From assembly GCF_031143425.1 (NCBI RefSeq), contig NC_090440.1, positions 343,173,844 to 343,237,843 on the forward strand: 64,000 nucleotides of DNA. The letters are read 5' to 3'. A program made the translations under genes and the position numbers. The notes beneath the pieces are model-generated. The model ran no database searches. It was not told where the DNA came from and saw only the letters and a list, made by a program, of their open reading frames with translations. This DNA is from Pleurodeles waltl (lineage: Eukaryota > Chordata > Amphibia > Caudata > Salamandridae). This document shows, piece after piece, positions 34,239-45,022 of this stretch. The number at the start of each line of letters is the position of its first letter. Within the stretch, counting starts at the first letter, position 1.

Positions 34239-37227
34239 TGTAGGAAAGTACTATCTTGCCTGGCATGTTACCCCCATATTTCACTGTATATATGTTGTTT
34301 TAGTTGTATGTGTCACTGGGACCCTGCCAGCCAGGGCCCCAGTGCTCATAAGTGTGCCCTGTATGTGTTACCTGTGTTATGACTAACTGTCTCACTGAGA
34401 CTCTTCTATTCAGAACCTCAGTGGTTATGCTCTCTCATTTCTTTCCAAATTGTCACTAACAGGCTACTGACCAATTTCACCAATTTACATTGGCATACTG
34501 GAACACCCTTATAATTCCCTGGTATATGGTACTGAGGTACCCAGGGTATTGGGGTTCCAGGAGATCCCTATGGGCTGCAGCATGTCTTGTGCCACCCATA
34601 GGGAGATCTGACAATTCTTACACAGGCCTGCCAGTGCAGCCTGAGTGAAATAACGTCCACGTTATTTCACAGCCATTTACCACTGCACTTAAGTAACTTA
34701 TAGGTCACCTATATGTCAAACCTTTACCTGGTAAAGGTTGGGTGCTAAGTTACTTAGTGTGTGGACATCCTGGCACTAGCCAAGGTGCTCCCACATTGTT
34801 CAGGGCAAATTCCCCAGACTTTGTGAGTGCGGGGACACCATTACACGCGTGCACTATACATATGTCACGACATATGTATAGCGTCACAATGGTAACTCCG
34901 AACATGGCCATGTAACATGTCTAAGATCATGGAATTGTCACCCCAATGCTATTCTGGCATTGGGGAGACAATTCCATGATCCCCCGAGTCTCTAGCTCAG
35001 ACCCGGGTACTGCCAAACTACCTTTCCCGGGGTTTCACTGCAGCTGCTGCCAACCCGTCAAACATGTTTATGCCCTCCTGGGGTCCAGCCAGGCCTGGCC
35101 TAGGAAGGCAGAACAAAGGACTTCCTCAGAGAGAGGGTGTTACACCCTCTTCCTTTGGAAAAAGGTGTCAGGGCTGAGGAGGAGTAGCCTCCCCCAGCCT
35201 CTGGAAATGCTTTGATGGGCACAGATGGTGCCCATCTCTGCATAAGCCAGTCTGCACCGGTTCAGGGATCCCTCAGCTCTGCTCTGGCGCGAAACTGGAC
35301 AAAGGAAAGGGGAGTGACCACTCCCCTGACCTGCACCTCCCCTGGGAGGTACCCAGAGCTCCTCCAGTGTGCTCCAGACCTCTGCCATCTTGGAAACAGA
35401 GGTGCTGCTGGCACACTGGACTGCTCTGAGTGGCCAGTGCCAGCAGGTGACGTCAGAGACTCCTTCTGATAGGCTCCTTCAGGAGCTGCTAGCCTATCCT
35501 CTCTCCTAAGTAGCCAAACCTCCTTTTCTGGCTATTTAGGGTCTCTGCTTTGGGGAATTCCTTAGATAACGAATGCAAGAGCTCATCACAGTTCCTCTGC
35601 ATCTCTCTCTTCACCTTCTGCCAAGGAATCGACTGCTGACCGCGCTGGAAGCCTGCAAAACTGCAACAAAGTAGCAAAGACGACTACTGCGACCTTGTAA
35701 CGCTGATCCTGCCGCCTTCTCAACTGTTTTCCTTGTGGTGCATGCTGTGGGGGTAGTCTGCCTCCTCTCTGCACTAGAAGCTCCGAAGAAATCTCCCGTG
35801 GGTCAACGGAATCTTCCCCCTGCAACCGCAGGCACCAAAGAACTGCATCACTGGTCCTCTGGGTCTCCTCTCAGCACGACGAGCAAGGTCCCTTGAACTC
35901 AGCAACTCTGTCCAAGTGACTCCCACAGTCCAGTGACTCTTCAGTCCAAGTTTGGTGGAGGTAAGTCCTTGCCTCCCCACGCTAGACTGCATTGCTGGGA
36001 ACTGCGTGTTTTGCAGCTACTCCGGCTCCTGTGCACTCTTCCAGGATTTCCTTTGTGCACAGCCAAGCCTGGGTCCCCGGCACTCTAACCTACATTGTAC
36101 GACCTCCTGAGTTGTCCTCCGGCTTCGTGGGACCCTCTTGTGCAACTTCAGGTGAGCTCTGGTTCACTCCACTTTGTAGTGCCTGTTCTGGCACTTCTGC
36201 GGATGCTGCTTGCTTCTGAGTGGACTCTTTGTCTTGCTGGACACCCCCTCTGTCTCCTTCCGCAATTGGTGACATCCTGGTCCCTTCTGGGCCACAGCAG
36301 CATCCAAAAACCCTAACCGCGACCTTTGCAGCTAGCAAGGCTTGTTGGTGGTCTTTCTGCACGAAAACACCTCTGCACGACTCTTCATGACATGGAACAT
36401 CCATCCTCCAAAGGGGTAGTTTCTAGCCTTTGTCGTTCTTGCAGAATCCACAGCTTCTACCATCCAGTGGCAGCTTCTGTCCACCCACAGCTGGCATTTC
36501 CTGGGCATCTGCCCACTCCCGACTTGATCGTGACTTTTGGACTTGGTCCACTTGTTCCACAGGTACTCTCGTCTGGAAATCCATCATTGTTGCATTGCTG
36601 GTGTTGGTCTTTCCTGCAGAATTCCCCTATCACCACTTCTGTGCTCTTTGGGGAACTTAGGTGCACTTTGCACCCACTTTTCAGGGTCTTGGGGTGGGCT
36701 ATTTTTCTAACCCCCACTGTTTTCTTACAGTCCCAGCGACCCTCTACGAGCTCACATAGGTTTGGGTTCCATTCGTGGTTCGCATTCCACTTCTAGAGTA
36801 TATGGTTTGTGTTGCCCCTATCCCTATGTGCTCCCATTGCATTCTATTGTGACTATACATTGTTTGCCCTGTTTTCTATTGCTATTACTGCATATTTTGG
36901 TATTGTGTACATATATCTTGTGTATATTTGCTATCCTCATACTGAGGGTACTCACTGAGATACTTTGGCATATTGTCATAAAAGTAAAGTACCTTTATTT
37001 TTATTATATCTATGTATTGTGTTTTCTTATGATATTCTGCATATGACACTAGTGGTACTGTAGGAGCTTCACTCGTCTCCTAGTTCAGCCTAAGCTGCTC
37101 TGCTAAGCTACCTTTTCTATCAGCCTAAGCTGCTAGACACCCCTCTACACTAATAAGGGATACATGGGCCTGGTGCAAGATGTAAGTACCCCTTGGTACT
37201 CACTACAAGCCAGTCCAGCCTCCTACA
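34239..37227 (+). repeat. 3' LTR of the Gypsy element
   Basis: 2,989 bp, direct repeat of 26,000-28,975. The AATAAA of the 5' LTR is AGTAAA here (near 36,983), so the signal that would end a full transcript is weakened. It keeps both stem-loops. Confidence 0.93.
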
Positions 37228-38094
37228 CACCATCAGACCAGCATGCACACACCTCAACATACAAGGGTAGCTCTGGCAAACATAAGCACCACATATCCCA
37301 CAAGCACTCACACAAGCATCATACCCACGCACACATACCAACATCCACTGCCTCCACTGTGTCCCCTCCTCCTCGTCTCTCTCCTCCCTACCTGTCACAT
37401 CTCCACTCACACCTGCATACACTACATCTTCAGCCACTATGTCCATCACCAGCACGCCCATCACCACACACCGATCATGTGCACTCACCACCCCACTACC
37501 ATTCACACATCCCCTGTGTCCTCTCCCAGTGTGTCTGTGAGCCCACCTCCCAAAGTACACAAACGCAGTCACACACCCACCCAACAGCCATTCACCTCAC
37601 GACAGCCTCCAGCCCATGCACCTTCACCCAAAGTCAGCAAACATACACCTCCTACAACCACTACCTCTTCCTCCACTCCCATACCCCCTCCATCTACCCG
37701 TCCCAGTGTGTCTAAAAAACATTTCCTCTTAGATGTTGACCTCTTCCCTACACCTCCCCCACCCCTTCCGTCCCCTAGGGCACGCCTTTCCAGGTCCCAA
37801 CCCAGCACCTCAGCCACCAAATCACCGGGAACAGTGGTGCCAGCAGTAACCGGCTTCTGGAGTGTGCCAAGCAGCAGGGCAGCCAGTGTGCCAAGGAGCC
37901 AGACCACGGACAGTCCCCCACCTCAGAAACATAAGAAGTTGGCCACAGCCCAGAGGGAGAAGGGCAAAACACCTGCCACCAAGGGCTCTCCCAGTACTAC
38001 AGTTGGGAGAGCAAGACAGCTGCGCCACCATCCAAGGTGGGGAAGGTGCAGAGAAAGAAAGGGAAGTTGCCGCCAACCTGCACGACGGAGAAGA

Positions 38095-38410
38095 CCGACA
38101 CCAGCACCACTGCCAAGGACACCGACACCACCAGCACCGTTTCCCAGGACACCGCCGCCACCAGCACCGCTGCCAAGGACTCCGCCGCCACCAGCACCGC
38201 TTCCCAGGACATGCCGCCACCAGCACCGTTTCCCAGGACACCGCCGCCACCAGCACCGCTGACAAGGACACCGCCGCCACCAGCACCACTGCCAAGGACA
38301 CCGCCGCCACCAGCACCACTTCCCAGGACACCGCCACCAGCACCGCTGTCAAGGACACCACCGCCACCAACACCACTGCCAAGGACACCGCAGCCACCAG
38401 CATGCTCACT
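38095..38410 (+). repeat. Coding minisatellite of gene C, Harbinger-1 (30-33 bp unit, ~10 copies)
   Basis: Units of the type CACCGCCGCCACCAGCACCG, then CTGCCAAGGA or CTTCCCAGGA, encode 10-residue repeats. It is the same minisatellite, by unit sequence, as the larger array at 50,755-51,890 in Harbinger-2. Confidence 0.85.
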
Positions 38411-38624
38411 GAGTCACTCACCAGCATCACAGGCCAATGAGCTCCGCAAGCACCGCCACTACTGAGGCCGCTGCAAGCATCGCCAGCGGCCACGCCACAT
38501 CATGTGCCAGTGGCACCACCGCAGACATGGCTGCCATCCCCAGTGGTCTGTTGTACGAAGCTGGTGGTCAGTTTCAGGGGCCTGGACAGCTTCCATGTAG
38601 GCCCACCGTCAGTGGAGAAAGACA

Positions 38625-39140
38625 TCCTCTACCTCAGTCATTGGCAGGATGAAGAACTTTGGGCACAAAGCCCCCTCTAGAACCAGTGGAGTATCACATC
38701 CACTACCTCAGTCCTTGGCAGGATGAAGCAATCTGGCCACAAAGCCCCCTCCAGAAGCAGTGGAGAAAGACATCCACAACCTCAGTCCTTGGCAGGATGA
38801 AGCTCTCTGGGCACAAAGCCCCCTCCAGAACCAGTGGAGTATCCCATCCACTACCTCTGTCCTTGGCAGGATGAAGCAATATGGGCACAAAGCCCTCTCC
38901 AGAACCAGTGGAGTATCCCATCCACTACCTCAGTCCTTGGTAGGATGAAGCACTCCGGGCACAAAGCCCCCTCCAGAACCAGTGGAGTATCACATAGTAT
39001 CCCATCCACTACCTCAGTCCTTGGCAGGATGAAGCACTCTGGGCACAAAGCCCCCTCCAGTACCAGTGGAGAAAGGCATCCACTACCTCAGTGCTTGGCA
39101 GGATGAGTGCACACTGGGCACAAAGCCAGAACCAGTGGAG
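38625..39140 (+). repeat. ~73 bp tandem repeat, about 7 copies, Harbinger-1
   Basis: Units contain CCTTGGCAGGATGAAGC, then GGGCACAAAGCCCCCTCCAG and CAGTGGAG. Only one unit-like segment is left in Harbinger-2 (about 50,655-50,705, opposite strand), so the array has expanded or collapsed since the copies diverged. Confidence 0.85.
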
Positions 39141-39395
39141 ACTGTTATCCACTTGTGAGACTGTGGCTTTGCACTCCCCAGGATGCAGCAGTGGGCAAAC
39201 CACCCACTGTAAAGACTTGTGAGACAGTGGCTTTGCACTCCCCAAGATGCAGCAGTGGGCAAACCACCCACTGGAAAGGCTTGTGAGACTGTGGCTTGGC
39301 ACTCCCCAGTAAGCAGCAGTGGGCAAACCATCCACTGGAAAGACTTGTGAGACTGTGGCTTTGCACTCCCCAGGATACATCAATGGGCATGGAGC
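39140..39395 (+). repeat. ~62 bp tandem repeat, 4 copies, Harbinger-1
   Basis: Units contain TTGTGAGACTGTGGCTTTGC, then ACTCCCCA and GCAGTGGGCAAACCA. The same unit, also about 4 copies, lies in Harbinger-2 at 50,415-50,655 on the other strand. Confidence 0.85.
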
Positions 39396-39839
39396 CCCCT
39401 CGTGGATCTGGCGTCGTGCTCTCATCCGGCTGAGTTGCCCCCCTTCCCTTCCCCCTGAGGTGCCTGTTTTATTTTGATCTGATGCCCCTGCAGTGTTCTC
39501 TCCGTTTTGATCGGCTATCGAGTGTGGGTCTCGCCCATGCATTTTGAGCCCAGTGGTCCACAGACTATGTATGTGCAGTACATGGACTTGAATTCTTGGT
39601 GTATATATTTGTTAATAGTATATATATATTTGTGAGTAATGGATTTTTATTGATTACAATAGTTTCCTTCTGTCCTTGCATTCTTCCAGGGGGGTTGGGG
39701 GGTGTAAATGTAATGTATCAACATGACCTTGTGTGTGTGTTGTAGTGGTTGAGGGTGTGGGTGGTTTTTTTTGCGTGTTACATGTGTGTGTCACTCTCTT
39801 TTCCCTCCCCCTCCCCTGTGTCGTAGGTGTAGTACTCAC
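39396..39839. other. Non-coding part of Harbinger-1
   Basis: Lies between the repeat arrays and transposase exon 1. It includes a short TATATA run near 39,620 and a TG run near 39,730. On the minus strand it is the start of the first transposase intron. Confidence 0.6.
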
Positions 39840-40235
39840 CGTGGTCTTCGGCGCCGGTGTTCGTGCTCCTGGTGGAGGAGCAGGAAGACAATGACAGGTA
39901 GAATATGGAGTTCCGGCTCCATGGCGTCCTGGTTCATCGTGGGGTGTGTAGAGGTGAGCGTTTTCCCTTCCAAGTCCTGTTTCTGCCGTGTTTTTGTTCA
40001 CGGTGAATCCACCCGGGAAAAGGTAGCGGATTGGCCTATCATAATACTGTGGGCGGTACATTGTCTTCCGCCTGTCTGTTGGCGGTGACCGCCATGCTGT
40101 TTGTTTATACCTCCATGGCGGTCGGAGTGTTAAAGTGGCTGTCTATGTTGGCGGTTTCCGCCACAGTCATGATTCAATTTTTTTTAGCGCCGGCCTGTTG
40201 GCGGTTTTACCGCCGCTTTAACACCGACCGCCAGG

Positions 40236-40250
40236 GTTGTAATGAGGGCC
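40236..40250 (-). repeat. Harbinger-1 right terminal inverted repeat
   Basis: GTTGTAATGAGGGCC, followed by TAA at 40,251-40,253. Confidence 0.92.
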
Positions 40251-40253
40251 TAA

Positions 40254-41690
40254 ATCTCCTAATGGTATTTTCTTGCATGCTTTCTTTATGTTCCAGATGC
40301 ATCAAAGAAAAGAAATCCACTCATGAAAACGTATTGGAATCTCCAAACTCCTTTTATTCAAGTTTTTAGCATCTTATTCATACCGAATTGATACAGCAAA
40401 CATGTGTTTCGCCCTATTACAATGCCTGTTAAGCTGGAGATTTCTCAAGGCTCAAAGTTCAAATAAGAGCAGTTTTATATAAAAGGTATATTTTCAAACC
40501 CTGACTTATTACTACTACTGACATATGTGCAGAGAAAGGCTGAGTCAAGGGTGATGGTACCCAAGAGTGCACCAGAACAATCTCACTAAAGAAGAATTGT
40601 TTTATGAACATATGGGTGACGGGTCCAACGGTGCCATCATAATAAGATTTATTCTCTGTTTTAATGGAGGAAAAAAAATTAAAAGAGAAAAATAAAAGAG
40701 GAATATAGAGAAGAAGAAGAGGGAGAAAAGGGGGGAAAAATACTGAAAAATTAGAGAAAACAGGGGAGGGAGGAGGTTTTAATAACCCCATAAGAAGCAG
40801 CATGCAAAAATGCTTCATGCTTAAACTCAAAGACAATTGTTCACACACCTATTACCTTATTTGCAAGGTTAAAATAAATTGAAATTCCTAGTGTCCAAAT
40901 ATGGACAAGTTCTGCAAAGATCCTGGGTGTATAGTATACCTAGAAGGAAGAAAAAACACAAAGCAAAAAATAATCATGTAATTCACATTTTAAATTGTCA
41001 TGTTTAATATTGCTAGCAATGCACATTATAATAGGGCTTGCAAATACCAAGGTAATGCATATAAGACAAATCTAATTTTGTATACTGTCCCATATCATTT
41101 ATCTACTGTCCAATACTGGGGGAAGGCAGATCCCCAAAGATAGGTCATTAAGGCATTGCACTCTAACATATCGAGGTAATCAATATTAAAAAGTCTGATA
41201 GAGAGACCAAATAAGTGATACCCATGTTGTCAATGCAATGAGAAAATTGCCCAACCATCAAAAATTCGTAAAAAAAGAGGATAATATTGAATAAAATAAG
41301 ACCAAGTGGTGTTAGGTAATATTTAATGGTTGCAAGGGCAATTACAAGGGTCCATAATGAAGATTCAACAACTTGTTTTCGAAGTATTATAAAGCTGCCA
41401 AAGCAGTAGTTGCTAGAGTTCTGTATTTCCGCAGGAGCAATGGCCCATGACGAAGAGTTAACAGCTCATTATCGATCTGTGTATTTTTAAGGCACCAATG
41501 AAGTATGACAAATATAAAACTTTGCAAATACCATTACACCCACTCAAGTATGAGAAACCTGTTATGATTCTTACTCCCATTTGATTTGGCGCCCACAAAT
41601 GATGATGACTTTATCCTTTTTTAATTCTTCTATGATTCCTTAAACAAAGGACCTGACACTAGGAGCACAATCTTTTTCTTAGGTGCTCCC
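40254..41690. other. Unassigned DNA between Harbinger-1 and the L1 RT relic
   Basis: AT-rich with no gene. 40,290-40,455 holds phrases such as CTTTTATTCAAG and ACATGTGTTTCGCCC that resemble decayed ends of Penelope-like elements, but no core can be defined. The expected middle of L1 ORF2 is not recognisable here. Confidence 0.5.
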
Positions 41691-42090
41691 CACCTGCAGG
41701 AAGTTTACAATTAATCTGTTCAGTGGATGAACTGCCACCATACCAGAGTGAAACAGTGATTGTCACCATATTAATACCGGGAAAACCCTTAGATTGCTGC
41801 AACTCTTACAGATCCTTATCGATGATCAACGTTGATAACAACATTTTGATGAAACTAATTGCTAACTTCCTATTGGCCCTGCTGTTGTTTATAGTTCGAC
41901 CCAACCAAGCAGGCTTCGTTCCAGGTCACTCCATGGCACACAACTTACAAGCCATGTTTGTTACCATGAACATCATAAACACTGAGCTTAGGGCAGCCTC
42001 CATGCTATTGGACACCACCAAGGCATTCGACTCCTTGGAGTGGCCTTATCTATTTCAACATCTGGCCCAGATCCGGGTATTTACTCTACA
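41690..42090 (+). pseudogene. L1 ORF2 reverse transcriptase fragment
   Basis: A frame from 41,723 reads VIVTILIPGKPLDCCNSYRS, then LSMINVDNNILMKLIANFL, NQAGFVPGHSMAHNLQ and DTTKAFDSLEWPYLFQHL. These are the consecutive first RT blocks of L1 ORF2, up to and including the metal-binding Asp block. It ends near 42,090, where an L2-like LINE begins. It lies in the same orientation as the L1 at 15.6-20.3 kb and may be part of the same original element. Confidence 0.8.
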
Positions 42091-42149
42091 CCGGTGTTCT
42101 CCAAAATGTTTAATGCATCCCCCCCTTGTTAAGAAAAAAAGTAACTGGA

Positions 42150-45022
42150 TGACACAAAATTACTGGATTAGACTGATACTCAGCTTCATCCTCCTCAACA
42201 CCTGCTCCGTCCACAAGCACGCTGTCGAACTCTGGGACCTTCTCACCTCGTCCTCCCCAGACATCGCCTTCCTCACCGAAAACTAAATGAACCCCTCCTC
42301 AGAACCCGACATCGCCATAGCCATCAAGGAAGGCTACAAGATTAGCCGCAGAGACCGCACCAACAAACCGGGAGGAGGAATTGCCATAGTCCACAGGAGC
42401 ACCATCTGGATCTCAACCAACACCCATGACACCATCGATGCCGCCGAACACTTGCACTTCGAGATTCACGTCAACGCAAACACCACCCTCAGAGAATCCC
42501 TTTTCTACAGACCCCCAGGTCCCAACCACAGTTCTGCGATGCCATCGCCGACACAATCAGTGCCCACGCGCTTGCCTCTACGGACTACATGCTCATCTGC
42601 AACCTGAATTTTCACCTATAGAACACCAACGACAGCAACTCCTCAGCCTTGATTGACAACCTCGCCAACCTCGGTCTCAAGGAACTCGTCACAACGCCCA
42701 CCCACTCAACCAGCCACACACTCAACCCCATCTTCTCCCCCAGCAGCCACATCACCTTCAGCCACACCACTGAACTCCACTGGACTGACCGCCGCTGTGT
42801 CCACTTCACCTTCCAGAAACACACCGCTCACCACCACCCGCAACAGACCCCTCGCCGCAGCTGGAACAAGATCTCGAAGGCCCAACTGACCTCCACCCTC
42901 GCCCATTCCCCGCGACCCAACACCAGCGACCCCAACACTGCCACCCTCAACCTCAAACAATGGCTAGACCATAGAGCCAACACCCTCGCTCCACTTAGGA
43001 AACCAACCAACACCCGCACCAGCACGAAAGCACCCTGGTTCACTGCCGACCTTCAGGCCTCAAAGCGGGAGTGCTGGAAAACTGAGAAGATTTGGCACCA
43101 TGAACAAACAGAGAGCAACCACGCTGTCCTCAAAACAGCCATCCGCAAGCATCACCAACGCATCTGGATGACCAAAAGATCATTCGACAAAGACCGAATC
43201 AACAACAACGCACACAACAGTAAAGAGCTCTTCAGCATCATCAAAGAACTCGCTAACCCCAAGTCCTGCTCTGTCAACCCCCCCACAAGACCTCTGTGAC
43301 TCCCTCGCCTCCCTTTTTCACCACAAGATCACAGACATCCACGGTAGCTTTGACTCCCTGATCCCCATGACCACCACAGCCCACACTAGCCCCAACGCAT
43401 CCAACCACACCAACCTCCTGAGCGCCTGGACCGACACCAACAATGAGGACACCACCAAGGCCATGAGCACCATCCACTCCGGATCACCCACCGACCCCTG
43501 CCCTCACCATGTCTTCAACAAGGCCAGCCAAATCATAGCTCCCCAATGCCTCACTTCATCAACAGCTGCTTCGAGACTGTCACCTTCCTGGAGAGCTGGA
43601 AGCACGCCGAAGTCAACACCCTGCTCAAAAAACCCAAGGCAGACCCCGAAGACCTCAAGAATTATCGGCCCATCTCCCTCCTCCTCTTCCCAGCAAAGGT
43701 CATCGAGAAGATAGTTAACAGCCAACTATCCCGCTTCCTGGAGGACAACAGCCTGCTCAACATCTCCCAATCTGGCTTCCGCAAGAACCACAGCACCGAG
43801 ACCACTCTCATCGCTGCAACCAACGACATCAGGATCATGCTAGACAAAGGTGAAACTGTGGCCCTCATCCTCCTTGACCTCTCCGCAGCCTTTGATACCA
43901 TCTGTCACCACACACTCCGTACACGCCTCCACGATGCCGGAATCCACCACTAAGCCCTGGACTGGATCACATCCTTCGTCTCCGGCAGAACTCAGAGAGT
44001 CCACCTGTAGAAAGCCACCAAGACCATCTGCCGAGTCCCGAAAGGGTCCTCTCTCAGCCCAACCCTTTTCAGAGTCTACATGGCGCTGCTCACCAACATC
44101 GTCCAATCCCACGGCCTCAACATCGTCTCCTACGTGGCCGACACCCAATTGATCCTCTCACTCACTAAGGACCCCTCCACTGCCAAGTCCAATCTCCACA
44201 ACGGACTTCATCCCATCACCAACTGCATGGAGATAAGCTGCCTCAAACTGAACACAGATAAGACAGAGATCCTCTTCCTCGGCTCCAACCGATCAGCATG
44301 GTACGACTCCTGGTGGCCTGCCACACAAGGAGCCGCACCAACTCCCACCACCCACGCACGCAACCTCAACTTCATACTAGACTCAAAGTTCAACATGACC
44401 CAGCAAGTCAACGCCATCTCATCCTCATGTTTCAACACCCTCTGCATGCTTCGCAAGACCTTCAGATGGATCCACATCAAAACCAGAAGAACGGTCACCC
44501 TCGTGAGCAGCAGACTGGACTACTGCAAAGCACTCTATGCGGGAACAACGGCCAAGCTCCAGAGGAAACTTCAGCGCATTCAGAACGCCTCCGCACACCT
44601 CATCCTCAACCTCCCACGCCACGAACACATCTCAGCCCACCCCAGAGACTTTAACTGGCTCCACGTCAACAAGAGGATCATCTTCTAACTCCTGATCTAC
44701 GTTCACAAGGCTTTCCACGATGCAGGTCCAGCCTACCTCAACAAGCGTCTCAAATTCCACGTTCCCACCCGCCAGCTCTGCTCCACCAACCTCGCCCTCA
44801 CTACCGTCCCCCGCATCCACCACACCACAACTGGCGGCAGATCCTTCTCCCACCTCACTGCCAAAACCTGGAACTCCCTCCTCATCAACCTACGTCTGAC
44901 CCAGGACCTCCTGACCTTCAGGAAACATCTCAAGACCTGGCTATTGGAGCAGTAGCACCCCCACATCTAGCGCCTTGAGATCCTAACGGGTGAGTAGCAC
45001 GCTTAACAAGTGATTGATGGAT
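42150..45022 (+). pseudogene. L2/CR1-like LINE 2, nearly complete ORF2
   Basis: The endonuclease starts at about 42,170 (CSVHKHAVELWDLLTSSSPD, then IAFLTE with the catalytic Glu). It carries on with GGGIAIVHRS, ICNLNFHL (relatives have GDLN), HTLNPIFS (relatives LDPIFS) and a TDRRCVHF end (relatives SDH/TDH). RT begins with WKHAEVNTLLKKPKADPEDL and continues with NYRPISLL, LLDLSAAFDT, then the catalytic box SYVADTQL in place of YADDTQL. Thumb and C-terminal blocks run to TWLLEQ at 44,955. The 3' end reads GCGCCTTGAGATCC and GTGAGTAGCACGC and stops near GATTGATGG. Several stops and frame changes plus lost catalytic residues in both enzymes make it inactive. It is inserted in L1 sequence. Confidence 0.85.

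Larger units (their letters stand above)
26000..37227 (+). mobile_element. Ty3/Gypsy LTR retrotransposon, Gmr1-like domain order
   Basis: An 11.2 kb element bounded by TG...CA LTRs, with the 5 bp duplication CACCA at 25,995-25,999 and 37,228-37,232. Internal order is gag, protease, integrase, reverse transcriptase, RNase H. Integrase ahead of reverse transcriptase is unusual for Ty3/Gypsy and is the mark of the Gmr1 clade of animal elements. The copy is interrupted by frame changes in gag, protease and RT and by several stops, so it could not move unaided. It sits in exon 3 of Harbinger-1 gene C, joining the proline-rich and His-rich coding parts. No env-like frame is present between RNase H and the 3' LTR. 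Confidence 0.93.
24474..38440 (+). pseudogene. Harbinger-1 gene C: second Myb/SANT-like protein with tandem-repeat C-terminus
   Basis: Exon 1 is 24,474-24,587 (38 codons, ending LLYGPPDKQ, GTAAGT donor). Exon 2 is 24,714-24,983 (GTGAGT donor). Exon 3 is 25,380-25,999, then continues after the Gypsy insertion from 37,233 to the stop at 38,438-38,440. The first two exons form a Myb/SANT-like domain: HQKKDIW, then RCRKRWEDIHRW. Exon 3 encodes an acidic Ser/Thr-rich region, a helical block (SEEAIDLLRSLTVEQSTIL), a His/Pro/Ser-rich stretch and about ten 10-residue repeats of the type DTAATSTAAK. Lesions are a 1-nt deletion near 24,942 giving a stop at 24,957, a 1-nt loss near 37,370, a frame change near 38,210, and the Gypsy insertion. 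The same exon plan recurs in Harbinger-2, which supports a real gene. Confidence 0.8.
22893..39922 (-). pseudogene. Harbinger-1 gene B: DDE (HARBI1-like) transposase with distant first exon
   Basis: Read on the minus strand. Exon 1 is 39,922-39,840 (83 nt, MEPELHILPVIVFLLLHQEH plus an Arg-rich end, GTGAGT donor). Exon 2 is 24,026-23,375 and exon 3 is 23,275-22,893. The first intron is about 4.6 kb without the Gypsy insertion and contains gene C antisense. Exon phases join exactly as in Harbinger-2. The DDE_Tnp_4 catalytic residues are present: Asp in GAIDGTHVAL, Asp in GSVHDAYIL, Glu in RRVIERTFG. The consensus length would be about 372 residues. Lesions are a 1-nt change in the G run near 23,570 that shifts the frame after VALVPP, and two stops in exon 3 between the second Asp and the Glu. 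Its job would be to cut and paste elements carrying matching ends. Confidence 0.87.
20342..40250 (+). mobile_element. Harbinger-1, complete three-gene PIF/Harbinger transposon split by a Gypsy element
   Basis: The ends are inverted repeats GGCCCTCATTACAAC (20,342) and GTTGTAATGAGGGCC (40,236-40,250). TAA duplications lie at 20,339-20,341 and 40,251-40,253, as expected for PIF/Harbinger. Total length is 19.9 kb, about 8.7 kb without the Gypsy element at 26,000-37,227. It holds gene A (Myb/SANT-like, +), gene B (DDE transposase, -) and gene C (second Myb/SANT-like protein, +). All three are damaged here. Both terminal regions are rich in GGCGG/CCGCC words, candidate sites for the Myb-like proteins. 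Comparison with Harbinger-2 (49,540-59,580, opposite orientation) fixes all exon limits. The 20,630-20,895 leader is CA-rich low-complexity DNA. Confidence 0.92.

Noticed and set aside
37822..38493. 223-residue minus-strand frame
   Set aside because: Shadow of the gene C coding minisatellite on the opposite strand.
40285..40460. Penelope-like terminal repeat with decayed hammerhead
   Set aside because: Only loose resemblance (ACATGTGTTTCGCCC); the CTGATGA core is not present.
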